Shown piece by piece: positions 52,984 to 62,829 of a DNA stretch of 64,000 nt (position 1 is its first letter; each line of letters begins with the position of its first letter). Source of the stretch: Polaromonas sp. P2-4. Its GTDB lineage: Bacteria > Pseudomonadota > Gammaproteobacteria > Burkholderiales > Burkholderiaceae_C. The notes under the pieces were generated by a model, which did no database searches, was not told the DNA's origin, and saw only the letters and a program-made list of their open reading frames with translations. The stretch is from contig CP087965.1 in assembly GCA_024703855.1 (NCBI GenBank), positions 3,712,001-3,776,000 of the forward strand. The letters run 5' to 3'. The translations under genes and the position numbers were made by a program.

Positions 52984-53130
52984 CTATTTTCTAGGGCGAA
53001 TATGTTTTAGGCTATGGGGTTTGCCTATAGGTTGGACTTCTATTTTTGTCGGTAGCACCAAAATAGATTTTCATAATTACAAATGGAAACTTGAAGCCAT
53101 TTTTGTATCGGCACATGCACGTTTTTGAAC

Positions 53131-54228
53131 TCACCGATCCAGTGCAATATCACTCACGGGCCTGCTGCAACAGGGCAAAATCCAACCTTGGTCAATTTCG
53201 CGTTGGCGAATGCCGCCGGCATGTTTCATTTCTACCTGGCCGGCTATTTTTTTTGTTTTGCAGGTGCTGCAGGCGCCACTGCTGCAAGAAGAGGGAAGGC
53301 GCAAACCCGCAGTAACCGCTGCTTGCAAAATAGTTTGATCGGCACGGCATGAAAATGCCTGGCCCATTTTCTGTAGTTGAATTTGGTATACAGAAACCGC
53401 ATTCTCATTTTGTGCTGCAGTCGCGTTATTCATTGCCTCTGGTGCCACAGCTTCAAAAGAGAAACTCTCTTCCCGATACCGCTGCATGTCGAAACCCGCC
53501 GCCACCAGCAGTGCGCGCACTGCCGCCATGAACGGTGCCGGGCCACAGGTGTAGACATCGCGCTGCAAAAGTCGGGGGCAATATGGGCCAGCCGCGCCGC
53601 ATCCATGCGCCCCAAATGTCCGGCGTAGGCGCTGCCGGGGCTGTGTTGCTCACACACGGTGGCCAGCCGCAGTTGTGTCATGTTGCGCGCCATCAGGCTC
53701 AGCTCTTCCGGGAACAGCACATCGGCAGGGCTGCGCGCAGTGCACAAACACGATGTCGGCATCGCTGCCCAGGTCGTGCAGCGCCCGCGTCATCGACATC
53801 AAGGGCGTCACACCGCTGCCGCCCGACAGGAATAGATACCGCTGGGCCGGTGCCTTGAAGCAGCTGAAGTCGCCGGAGGGCCCCATCGCGCCCAAGTCCA
53901 TGCCCACGCGCAAGTGCTCGTGCAGCCAGTTGGACACCACGCCACCCGGCACCCGCTTGACGGTGATGCTTACGAGGTCCGGACGGGTGGGGGTGGAAGA
54001 CAGCGTGTAGCAGCGATTCACGCTGCGGCCGTTGATCTGCAGCTCCAGTGTAATGAACTGGCCCGGCAGGTAGCGAAAACTGCGTGGGCCCTTGGCGGCC
54101 AGTATGAAAGTTTTGACATCGACGGTTTCCTTGCGGATTTGCACGCAGCGCAGGGTTTCGTCCTGGTCGGCAGACCAGGGCTGGGACGCGGGGGCTGCCA
54201 GGTCGGGAGCGTGGAGTGGTGTGGACAT
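53131..54228 (-). CDS. gbcB: GbcB glycine-betaine demethylase reductase subunit, two frameshifts
   Basis: Flavin/iron-sulfur reductase that feeds electrons from NAD(P)H to GbcA. The ferredoxin-reductase part shows FRYLPGQFITLEL, NRCYTLSSTP (flavin site) and LFLSGGSGVTPLMSM. VYTCGPAPFM ends the nucleotide domain. A C-terminal plant-type [2Fe-2S] ferredoxin has CSSGACSTCKTKKI and a last Cys in ILPCCSRP. Breaks lie at about 53738 and in the run at 53567-53570 (missing base). The length is about 365 residues. It follows gbcA by 16 bases. Confidence 0.9.
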
Positions 54229-54244
54229 CGGGAAGGGCAAATGC

Positions 54245-55501
54245 TCAGCGGGTTAGCGTGCTTAAACGGTTCACATACCAGTTGCAAAATTTTTCGACCA
54301 GACCTTCGGTGAAGGGCGAGTAAGGGCCGGGTTCGTAAGCGCCGGTGGCAATGCCAATCTGCGACTCTTCCACCAGGCGGCGGTCTTGCGCATTGGTGGC
54401 ATTCCACACGGCCGTCAGGTTGTCCACGGTGTAGTCCACGCCCTCAACCGCATCCTTGTGCACACACCAGGTGGTGCGCACCAGGGTTTTGGTGGCGGAA
54501 ATCGGCAACACCGAAAAGCTGACGATGTGGTCGCTCATGAAGTGGTGCCAGGAATTCGGCTGGGTCCAGAACGACAGGCCGCCGAGGGCCGGATCGACAA
54601 AGTCGGCCAGCAATTTTTTCGACGCGACTTCGGCGTTCATGGTCTGTGATTGGCCTGAGCGGTCGATCGGCAGGCGCTGGGTGCGAAAGCCGGTGATGCG
54701 GTCGTCCAGGGTGTCGATCTCGGCCGAGGGCAGGCCCATGCCCTCCCAGCGTTCGTGGTTGGCGGCCATGATGTCTTGAAAGCGCTGTAGCCCCGCCGCG
54801 TTGTGTTCGTCCGGCTGGTAGCCAAAACCGTATTCGTACAAGGAGATGGTCAACTCCGGGTGGTTACTCATGCAGTGGTAGCACTCCCGGTTGTTCTCCA
54901 TGGTGAGCTTCCAGTTGCAGTCTTCCACCAGATCGACCTGGGCCGCTACCTTGCACTGATTGAGCTGGTGCGGTGCCAGGTAGGGGGTCATCTCCGCCGC
55001 CATCTGCTCAAAGTCTTCAGGGGGATTCTTGGCCAGGCAGATGAAGATTAAGCCGGCCAGACTGCGCACATGTACCGGCTTGAGGCCCAGACCTGTGGAG
55101 TCAAAGTCATCGCCCATGTGCTTGGCGTGGATCAACTGCCCTTTCAAGTCATAGGTCCACTGGTGGTAGGGGCAGACGATGTTGCCCACCACGCCCTGCT
55201 GGCTGGCGCACAGGCGCGAACCCCGGTGGCGGCAGACGTTGTGGAAGGCCTGGATCTGCATGTCGTCGTCGCGCACGATCAGGATGGAGTTGGTCCCGAA
55301 GTCCACGGTGATGTAGTCCCCGGCTTCCGGTAGCTGCGGCTCGACCGCGACGAAGATCCAGTGCTGGCCGAAGATGTGCTCCATGTCGGTCTGGAGCAGC
55401 GTTTCGCTGAGGTAAAACGGCGCCTCCAGGCTGTAGCCGGGGCGTCGCCGCGCCAGCAACTCGCGCGTGAGCAGGGTCTGTGCAGAAATGGTTTTTGTCA
55501 T
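54245..55501 (-). CDS. gbcA: GbcA glycine-betaine demethylase, Rieske oxygenase subunit
   Basis: A 418-residue ring-hydroxylase-type oxygenase, intact. The Rieske cluster is bound by CRHRGSRLC and CPYHQWTYD. The mononuclear iron site lies in DCNWKLTMENNRECYHCMSNHPEL (two His and an Asp further on). It removes one methyl group of glycine betaine as formaldehyde, giving dimethylglycine. I start at ATG 55501; an open upstream extension overlaps etfB and is not real. It begins 13 bases after etfB. Confidence 0.93.
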   Translation of the reverse strand: MTKTISAQTLLTRELLARRRPGYSLEAPFYLSETLLQTDMEHIFGQHWIFVAVEPQLPEAGDYITVDFGTNSILIVRDDDMQIQAFHNVCRHRGSRLCASQQGVVGNIVCPYHQWTYDLKGQLIHAKHMGDDFDSTGLGLKPVHVRSLAGLIFICLAKNPPEDFEQMAAEMTPYLAPHQLNQCKVAAQVDLVEDCNWKLTMENNRECYHCMSNHPELTISLYEYGFGYQPDEHNAAGLQRFQDIMAANHERWEGMGLPSAEIDTLDDRITGFRTQRLPIDRSGQSQTMNAEVASKKLLADFVDPALGGLSFWTQPNSWHHFMSDHIVSFSVLPISATKTLVRTTWCVHKDAVEGVDYTVDNLTAVWNATNAQDRRLVEESQIGIATGAYEPGPYSPFTEGLVEKFCNWYVNRLSTLTR

Positions 55502-55514
55502 GGTGGGTGTCTCT

Positions 55515-56270
55515 TCAAAAATGCACAAGAGAATGGGCTCGCAGGTAGTCCAATACCGCCTGCGCCTTGGTGTGTGGGTTGCCTGCCTGGAGCACCGTGC
55601 CGCCGGTCGAAGGCGACTCAATCGCTCCCAGCATACGGGCGTGGCCGCTTTGGACTGTCTTGGCCTCCAGTAATTTGCGGCGCTTGCTATTGGGCACACG
55701 CTGGCCTGCAGGCGCGGTTGCGGGCCCAGAGGTTTGAGCGGGCGTTCGCACGATCTGGCCCGCCATGGCGTCGGCCAGTGAATGGCGCAATGTCTGGGGG
55801 GCAGCGGCGCTCACCGCCAGCACGGCAGGTGGGCGAATGCGCAGGCGTCGTCGGGCTCCTTTGGGTAGGGCCTGGGTCACGATCCAGGCGTCGCCGTCGG
55901 GCTGAACGGCCAGTACATCGGTGACCACCGGGCGTCCCAACGCAGCTGCCAAGGCATGGGGCAGCATGCCCGTGCCGTGCTCGGATTCTGAGCGGGTGCC
56001 GGTCAATACCCAGGGCACATTGTGCAAAGCCGGGACCAGCGCTGCCAAGACATCGGCAGCCTCGCCACATTCCACAATTTCAAGCTGCGGTGCGCCCAAG
56101 GCCAGGTAGTCGCGGGCCACAGCGTCCGGCAAGGGGCCTGCGGTGAGCAGCCGCACGGTGCCCGATAAACCCAAAGCCAGGGCCGCCGCGCTGGCATCGG
56201 CACGGCTGCGTGTGGGCCTGCCGCTGACCGCATGGGTGCGGGCTGCGACCAATACTGTGATGTCGCTCAT
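55515..56270 (-). CDS. Electron transfer flavoprotein beta-type subunit of the dimethylglycine pathway
   Basis: A 251-residue protein, intact, related to EtfB and to the Pseudomonas gene beside dgcB. Recognisable features are the nucleotide-binding fold (TVLVAARTHAVSG, RLLTAGPLPDAVARDYLALGA) and GRPVVTDVLAVQ. The C-terminal third is divergent from housekeeping EtfB. The start overlaps the end of the alpha gene as ATGA (56267-56270). It probably takes electrons from DgcAB to the quinone pool. Confidence 0.82.
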   Translation of the reverse strand: MSDITVLVAARTHAVSGRPTRSRADASAAALALGLSGTVRLLTAGPLPDAVARDYLALGAPQLEIVECGEAADVLAALVPALHNVPWVLTGTRSESEHGTGMLPHALAAALGRPVVTDVLAVQPDGDAWIVTQALPKGARRRLRIRPPAVLAVSAAAPQTLRHSLADAMAGQIVRTPAQTSGPATAPAGQRVPNSKRRKLLEAKTVQSGHARMLGAIESPSTGGTVLQAGNPHTKAQAVLDYLRAHSLVHF

Positions 56271-57379
56271 ACATCTTCCTTTTGCCGGCGCACCAGTTCT
56301 AGCAGGGCCTGCATCAAGGCCGCGCTGTCTTCCACCACGGTCAGGTCGGCGCGGCGCGCAATCAGCGCGGAAGCGTCCAGATTGACCGCTATGACGTGGC
56401 GGCAGTCCTTGATGCCTTGCAGATGCTGCACCGCACCGGAAATCCCCAGGGCCAGATAGCCCGAGGCAGAAACGGTTTTGCCGGTGGCGCCAATTTGTTG
56501 GGCGCGGGCGAAGCGGCCATCGTCCACCGCGACTCGCGAGGCCCCAACCGCGGCTCCCACCTCCAGCGCCAGCGAGTGGAACAGCGGCAGATCCGTCACC
56601 CCATTGCCTGCCGCCAGGATGAAGTCGGCCTCCTCCAGCGCCAGCGTTTGCGGATCTCCGGCTTGTACGCCCAGGTCTTCGATCCCGGCGTCCAATGCAA
56701 CAGGCAGTGCGGCAGCTACGTCTCGCAGGCCCAGTCCCACAAACGGCAGCTTGGTGCTGGCTACGCCTTTGGCTAGCAGCATGACCTGGGTATGCGGGCG
56801 CAGCCAGTCCTGGCAGGCACTGGCGGGCACGCGCAAGGCGTCGGTCCCCAGTTCCACCACGCCGCAGGCCAGGCTCAGCCCCGCTTGGATCGCAAAACGG
56901 CGACCCAGCTGGCCGTCGGCCCCGCTGTCGACGAAGAGCCAATGCGCTGGGGTCCAAGCGGTCTGCAGGCCTTGCAACCATTGCACGCAGGCTGTGGGCT
57001 GGTAGCGGCTGGCATCAAAACTGTCTAATGCGAGTAAGCGGTCCACACCGAGCACGGCCACGTCGTCATGGCAGGCACCGAGTACCGCCACGATGACTTC
57101 TGTATCGGCGGGGGCCAAAATCGCCGCCGCCGCAATGGCTTGGCGCGCCACGTCGGTCAATGCACCACGCTCGGCGTGGGTGACGACCAGGGTGGCATGG
57201 GTGAACGGGCCTGCGCTGCGCACTGTTTTGACCGCGGCTTGGTGCGCGGTGCGGTGTGCGCTGAGGCGTTCGCCTTCGCTGCTGCCCAACACGATGCGGC
57301 GCAGGCCTGCCGGTGTGATGATGGCGGGGCGGCGCGGGTCTACGCGGCGTGTGGGTGCTGAGGGTGCGTGTGTGTTCAT
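56267..57379 (-). CDS. Electron transfer flavoprotein alpha-type subunit of the dimethylglycine pathway
   Basis: A 370-residue protein, intact. The C-terminal FAD-binding domain has GASRVAVDDGRFARAQQIGATGKTVS in part, then YLALGISGAVQHLQGIKD and IAVNLDASALI, all typical of EtfA. The N-terminus carries a variable Pro/Arg-rich extension of about 40 residues. It overlaps dgcB by 4 bases (57376-57379) and etfB by 4 bases, so translation of the three is coupled. Confidence 0.88.
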   Translation of the reverse strand: MNTHAPSAPTRRVDPRRPAIITPAGLRRIVLGSSEGERLSAHRTAHQAAVKTVRSAGPFTHATLVVTHAERGALTDVARQAIAAAAILAPADTEVIVAVLGACHDDVAVLGVDRLLALDSFDASRYQPTACVQWLQGLQTAWTPAHWLFVDSGADGQLGRRFAIQAGLSLACGVVELGTDALRVPASACQDWLRPHTQVMLLAKGVASTKLPFVGLGLRDVAAALPVALDAGIEDLGVQAGDPQTLALEEADFILAAGNGVTDLPLFHSLALEVGAAVGASRVAVDDGRFARAQQIGATGKTVSASGYLALGISGAVQHLQGIKDCRHVIAVNLDASALIARRADLTVVEDSAALMQALLELVRRQKEDV

Positions 57380-59257
57380 GCCACCTCCAATGCGTGGGCC
57401 AGCAGCTCGGCGATATCCAGCACCTCGGGACGCGGTCCGACCACGCCCTCCAGCATGGCGGTGCAGTTCGGGCAGGCGACAGCCACCACGCCTGCGCCGG
57501 TGCTTTTGGCGTCTGCGATACGGATGTCGGGGATGCGGGTGGCACCGGGAATGTCGGTAAACGGCGCACCGCCGCCGCCGCCGCAGCAACGGCCACGCTC
57601 GCGGCTGCGTTCCATCTCCACTACCTTGATGCCTATGCCTTTGAGCACGGCGCGCGGAGCCTCCACTTCGCGGCCGTAGCGCCCGAGGTAGCAGGGGTCG
57701 TGGTAGGTCACGGCCTCCAGGCTGCCGGCGCGGGTGGGTTGCAGTTGGCCCTTGGCCAGCAGGTCGGCCAGCAGCTGGGTGTGGTGCCACACATCGAAGC
57801 TTCCGCCCAGTGCCGGGTATTCGTTCTTCAGGGAATGGAAGATGTGCGGGTCGGGTGTCACGATGTGCTGGAAGCGGCGCGTCTTCAAGGTGGCGGTCAA
57901 CTGGGCCGCCAGGCGTTGGAAGCCGGCCTCATCGCCCAGGCGGCGCGCCAAATCACCGCAATCGGTCTCTGCCGCACCCAGCAGGGCGATATTCAAACCG
58001 GCTTTTTGCAGCGTCTTGATGAAGGCGCGCAGGGTGCGCTGGTAGCGCATGTCAAAACCACCTTCACCCACCAGCACCAGCCAGTCCGCCTGTGCACCCG
58101 CATCGAGCACCGGCACGTTCAAGTCGGCTGCCCAGTGGTGGCGGGCGGTAAGCGGAAAGCCGCCCACGGTATCGGTGTCGCGCAGCTGTTCCAGCGCTTC
58201 CATGCCCTTGTTTGGCACTACACCGCCCACCAATGTGAGGTGGCGGCGCATGTCCACGATGGCATCCACATGCTCGATCAGCATCGGGCATTCCTGTACG
58301 CAGGCACGGCAGGTGGTGCAGGACCACAGCGTGTCGCTGTTGATGAGGCCATTCACGATGGGCAGGCCGGGGGCACCGGCGTGTTCACCGATGGGTTGGC
58401 CGGGGTAGGGGCTGCCAGCGTAGTGGGCGTCGCTCTTGGCGCTCATGCCCACGACCAAATCCTGGATCAGTTTTTGGGGTTCAGGGGCTGGCCCGCCGCA
58501 AACGCCGGGCAGGCGGCTTCGCATTTGCCGCACTGCACGCAGGCATCAAACGACAGCAGCTTATTCCAGGTGAAATCTGCCGGTTTGCCCACGCCCATGT
58601 CGTCGGCGGTCAAACGCAGAGGCTTCAGGGCCGTGGCGAAGCGCTTATCGCCAAACCTTTCGGGCCGGGGGTGCAAGCCCAGGTGCAGCAGACCCGCCAC
58701 TGCGTGCTTCATGGGCCCGCCCAAGCCCACGCCCAGTGCGAGTTCAGCTGCTCCCGCTGCAAACGCCAAAGCAATCAAACCCGCCAGCCAAGGCGCGAGT
58801 GCGGTGCCGGTCAGCGCTACTGCACCCACCATTGCTATGGCCAGCGCAAACAGCAGCAAGGAATAGGGCAAACGGCTCCATGGGCCCTTGGATAAGCGCG
58901 CCGGTGCGTTGCGCCGCCGCCAGGCCATCGCGGTCGCACCGGCCAGCATCATCAGGCCTGCCAGCAACAGCACGGCATCCAGGCTGTGCCAGTACAAACC
59001 TAGTCCGTAGTTGAGGGCCACCAGCGCCAGCGCCAGCAAAGCACCGCCCGCCACGCCGACGTGGGCACGCGCCACAAACGGCTCGCGTGCCACCACGTCG
59101 TGCAGATCCACAAAGTAACGCTTCGGAATTTGTAGCAGCCCGCGCAGGTCCACATTGCGCGAGCGGCCTTTTTCCATATAACAGCCCGCCGCGCCATGCC
59201 CCAGGCCAGGCCCAGGACCGCCAGCCAGAACACGGTGCTTACCAGGTGCGGCAGCAT
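57376..59257 (-). CDS. dgcB: DgcB-type membrane iron-sulfur oxidoreductase, two frameshifts
   Basis: About 627 residues in the joined reading. The N-terminus has four to five membrane helices (VSTVFWLAVLGLAWG, ALLALALVALNYGLGLYW and others). Two ferredoxin motifs follow (CVQCGKCEAACPAF and CTTCRACVQECPML), then two cysteine-rich CCG-type domains (DPCYLGRYG, RCCGGGGGAPF, ACPNCTAML). Missing bases in A runs at 59169-59173 and 58471-58475 break the frame. It partners DgcA in dimethylglycine demethylation and can pass electrons toward the membrane. Confidence 0.88.
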
Positions 59258-59258
59258 C

Positions 59259-61320
59259 TCAAAAGTCCTTGCACAGCCGCAGCGAATCGTAAATCGCTGC
59301 ATGGATGTTGTGCATCGAGACGCAGTCGCCGACGCGGTAGAGCAGAAAATCCCCGTTGCCGGTGGCTTGGCTCAAACCGGGTTGCGGTAGCGCGTCATAC
59401 AAGGCGTCGATATCGGTCTGGCCCTTGTTGAGCGACAGCGGCTTGAGCTGCCAGTACAGACCATCGTTGGGCAGAATGCCGTTCTCGATCACCACCTGGT
59501 CCACCGCACGCTCTTCCAGCGCTTCGGTGTATTCGTTCTTCAGCACGGCAATCAGTTTGTCGCCTTCACGGTAGACGCGGTCCAGCCAGAAGTTAGGCGT
59601 TTGGATCACGCCATTGGCATACAGCTGGCGGTAGAAGATCGGGAAGGTGGTGCCGCCTACGTCATCGGCTACCTTGACGTCGGGCGTCACGATCTCCACC
59701 AGCTTGCCGCGCGCGGCGATGAAGTCGGCCACGCCGGTACCCGCATGGGTGCTGATGCTGTCGTACACCAAGACGTTTTCACCCGGTGCGACCGCGCCCG
59801 ACAAAATATCCCAGCCACTGACGCACAAGCCTTCCGCCGCGCCCCAAGCGGGCGTTTGCCCGGTGTGCGGTACGCCGCCGGTGGCCAACACCACGATGTC
59901 GGGCTGCTCGGCCAGGATCATCGCCATGTCCGCCGCCACACCCAAACGACGCTGCACCCCCAGGCGTTGGGTCTCCATGTCGAACCAGCGGATGATGCCG
60001 GACATTTGCTCGCGCTTGGGGGGCTTGGCTGCCAGGTTGACCTGTCCGCCGACGGTGGGGTTCTTCTCGAATAGCACCACCTCGTGGCCGCGCTCGCTCG
60101 CGCCACCCGCGCCGCCTCTAATCCCGCAGGTCCGCCGCCCACCACCACCACCTTGCGGCGCACGCCGGTGGTCTTTTCGATAACGTGCGGCATGGTTTCT
60201 TCGCGGCTGGTGGCCGCGTTTTGGATGCACAGCACGTCCAGGCCGTTGTATTGTCGGTCGATGCAGTAGTTGGCACCGACGCATTGTTTGATCTGGTCTT
60301 CTTTGCCGTCGTGGATTTTGATGACCATGTGCGGGTCGGCAATCTGCGCCCGTGTCATGCCCACCATGTCCACCATGCCGGTGGCCAGGATGCGCTCGGC
60401 CTGCGATGCGTCGCGGATGCTCTGCGCGTGCATCACCGGTACTTTGGAAACCGATTTGATGCCTGCGGCCAGGTGCACAAAAGGCTCGGGCGGCAGCGCC
60501 ATCGGCGGCATGCAGTTGACCAGGGTGTTGTGGGTATCGGCACCCGAGCCCACCACGCTCAGGAAGTCGATCAAGCCACTCTCCGACATGGCCTGGGCGA
60601 TTTCTTTGGCCATTTCGTGGCTGATACCGTCTTCATGGAATTCGTCGCCGCACATGCGCATGCCGACGCAGAAGTCGGCGCCCACCTGTTCGCGTACCGC
60701 ATGCAGCACTTCCATGCCAAAGCGCAAGCGGTTTTCCAAACTGCCGCCGTATTCGTCGGTACGGTGATTCACGCGCGGGCTCCAGAACTGGTCGACCAGC
60801 TGCTGGTGCGCGGCAGAGATTTCGATGCCATCCAGCCCGGCGTCTTTGACCGCTTCGCGGCCCGACCATAGTCGGCCACGATGCGGCGGATTTCTTCGAT
60901 TTCGATGGTTTTGGCATTGCCACGGTGCACCGGCTCGCGGATGCCCGAGGGGCTGACCAGATGCGGCCAGTCGAAGCCGTGCCAGGCATTGCGCCGGCCC
61001 ATGTGGGTGGCCTGGATCATCAGCTTGGCGCCATGTTTGTGCATGGTGTCGGCCAGCTTGGCCAGGGGTTCGATCACCGAGTTCTTGGCCAGGTTGATGG
61101 AACTCCACCACGACCAGGGGCTGTCGCGCGACACCGGGCTGGAACCGCCGCAAATCGCCAGGCCCACGCCGCCTTTGGCTTTTTCTTCGTAATACCGGAT
61201 GTAGCGCTCGGTCGGGTTGCCGCCTTCGGCATACACCTCGGCATGCGCGGTGCTGACGATACGGTTGCGCAGCAGCACCTGGTTCAGGCGGATGGGCTCA
61301 AACAAATGCGGGTAGCGCAT
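59259..61320 (-). CDS. dgcA: DgcA dimethylglycine demethylase subunit, two frameshifts
   Basis: The joined reading is about 686 residues, matching Pseudomonas DgcA as I recall it. The N-terminal FMN TIM barrel is of old-yellow-enzyme/trimethylamine-dehydrogenase type (NRIVSTAHAEVYAEGG, GLDGIEISAAHQQLVDQFWSP, ENRLRFGMEV). The iron-sulfur region is QCVGANYC and DVLCIQNAATSREE, followed by an FAD/NAD domain (VVVVGGGPAGLEAARVA, VVLFEKNPTVGGQVNLA, VLATGGVPHTG). Only three of the four cluster cysteines of trimethylamine dehydrogenase are present. Breaks lie at about 60859-60863 and 60096-60103. Confidence 0.9.
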
Positions 61321-61329
61321 GGCAAAACT

Positions 61330-61863
61330 CTAGAGTGGGCTGACGGTGAAGATGCAGTGGCTGTGGCCTTCTGCGGCGCATTGGGTCTCGGTGCTGGTGG
61401 TGCGCACGGACGAACCGCTGGTCTCCAGTACCCAGTCCATGGCGCCTGAAAACCAGCCGGCGAACAGGTAGCAGACCTTGCTGTGGTCTACCGGCACTCC
61501 GGCAATGCCTTGCGCCAATACAAACACCGAATGCTCCAGCTTGACCTGGGCATGGCCGGTGATGGCGTCCGCTTCGATGAACGAAAACAGACCCCAACCA
61601 CGTTGCGACAAGCGCTTGAGGTAGTGCTCGTACACCGCCATGCCGGAGAGGCCATGGGTCGCTGATTCTTGCTGGCACCAGAAGTAGGCGGAGCGGTGTC
61701 CGGCCTTGTACAGCGCCGGGGCATACACCTCCCGCCCCACCACGGCCTCGGTTTCGACATGGTTGTTGACGAAGAAGTGCCGAGGCACATAAATCATCGG
61801 TAAACCGTCGGTGGTCCAGACGCCTGTGTCGGCGTTCACTTCAATGGGGAGTTGGGGGTGCAT
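61330..61863 (-). CDS. V4R-domain protein of the betaine cluster, unknown function
   Basis: A 177-residue protein, intact. The C-terminal half looks like a V4R (4-vinyl reductase) small-molecule-binding domain: CYLFAGWFSGAMDWVLETSG and the end motif ETQCAAEGHSHCIFTV, whose Cys/His pattern could bind a metal. The N-terminal half (YVPRHFFVNNHVETE) is specific to a family found beside dgcA in Pseudomonas as well. No catalytic residues are known. It may sense or bind an intermediate or help the demethylase. It ends 10 bases before dgcA. Confidence 0.78.
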   Translation of the reverse strand: MHPQLPIEVNADTGVWTTDGLPMIYVPRHFFVNNHVETEAVVGREVYAPALYKAGHRSAYFWCQQESATHGLSGMAVYEHYLKRLSQRGWGLFSFIEADAITGHAQVKLEHSVFVLAQGIAGVPVDHSKVCYLFAGWFSGAMDWVLETSGSSVRTTSTETQCAAEGHSHCIFTVSPL

Positions 61864-61890
61864 CGTGCGCGTCCTCAGATGGTCGGGGGC

Positions 61891-62772
61891 TTAAGAGAGC
61901 CAGCTAGCTACGCGTGCTGGGTTGTCGGCAATCCATTTTTCGGCTGCTGCATCAGGCTTGGCACCACCTTCGACTGCCAGCATCACCGCGCCGATTTCCT
62001 CGGGCTTCCACGACAGCTTTTTCAGGAAGGCCACGACCGCCGGGGCCTTGGTATTCAGCGCTGGGTTGATGACGCTGTCCACATGCTCTTCGGCGCCGTA
62101 GATGTTCTTCGGATCGGCCAGGAAGCGCAGCTTGTATTTGGCAAACATCCAGTGCGGAATCCAGCCGGTCACGGCAATGGCCTTGTTGGCGCGGTAGGCG
62201 CGGTCCAGTTCTGCTGCCATGGCAGGGCCAGAACTGGGCAGCAAACGCATGTCCAGGCCGTAGGCCTTGATGGCTTCTTCGGTCTTGCGCATGACACCCG
62301 CGCCGGCGTCGATGCCGACGATGCGGTTGTCAAAATCGGCGCGGTGGCTGTTCAGGTCTGCCAGGCTGGTGGCCTTCACATAGTCGGGCACGATCAGGCC
62401 GATCTTGGCGCCAGGGTAGTTGGCACCCAGGATTTGCACCTTGTCCTTGAAGCTGGTCAGATAGGCTTCGTGCGTGACCGGCAGCCAGGCCGACAGCGTT
62501 GCATCGAGGTCGCCCCGCGCCACACCCTGCCACATGATGCCTGCGGCCAGCGGCACCAGCTCCACGTTCATGCCCAGCTTGCTGCGGATGATGGCCGCGG
62601 CCAGGTTGGTGGTGGCTACGCTGTCCGACCAGCCGTCGACGAAGCCGATTTTGATCGTGGGTTTGGTCTGGGCAAAAGCGCCCATGCCTGAGGCCGCCAG
62701 TGCGGACAGTCCCAGGGTTTGCGCCAGGAACCGGCGACGCTGGCGGGTGGAAGTCAAATGCGATTGAGCCAT
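61891..62772 (-). CDS. Second glycine-betaine/choline-type periplasmic binding protein
   Basis: A 293-residue OpuAC-family protein, intact. The N-terminus has RQRRRFLAQTLGLSALAASG, a twin-arginine-like export signal, with cleavage near GAFAQ. Binding-site aromatic residues are seen in VDGWSDSVATTN, LSAWLPVTHEAY and TGWIPHWMFAKYK. It lacks its own permease and ATPase, so it may share ProVW with the binding protein at 48859-49806 or serve a transporter outside the window. It stands between the dipeptidase-like gene and the V4R gene. Confidence 0.87.
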   Translation of the reverse strand: MAQSHLTSTRQRRRFLAQTLGLSALAASGMGAFAQTKPTIKIGFVDGWSDSVATTNLAAAIIRSKLGMNVELVPLAAGIMWQGVARGDLDATLSAWLPVTHEAYLTSFKDKVQILGANYPGAKIGLIVPDYVKATSLADLNSHRADFDNRIVGIDAGAGVMRKTEEAIKAYGLDMRLLPSSGPAMAAELDRAYRANKAIAVTGWIPHWMFAKYKLRFLADPKNIYGAEEHVDSVINPALNTKAPAVVAFLKKLSWKPEEIGAVMLAVEGGAKPDAAAEKWIADNPARVASWLS

Positions 62773-62829
62773 GGTACAAATACTCCTAGTTGAAAGAACG
62801 GGACACGGGAAACCGGGTTTGAGCGTGGA

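Noticed and set aside
57349..58866. Open frame of 505 codons on the plus strand
   Set aside because: It is antisense to dgcB, whose ferredoxin motifs are unmistakable.
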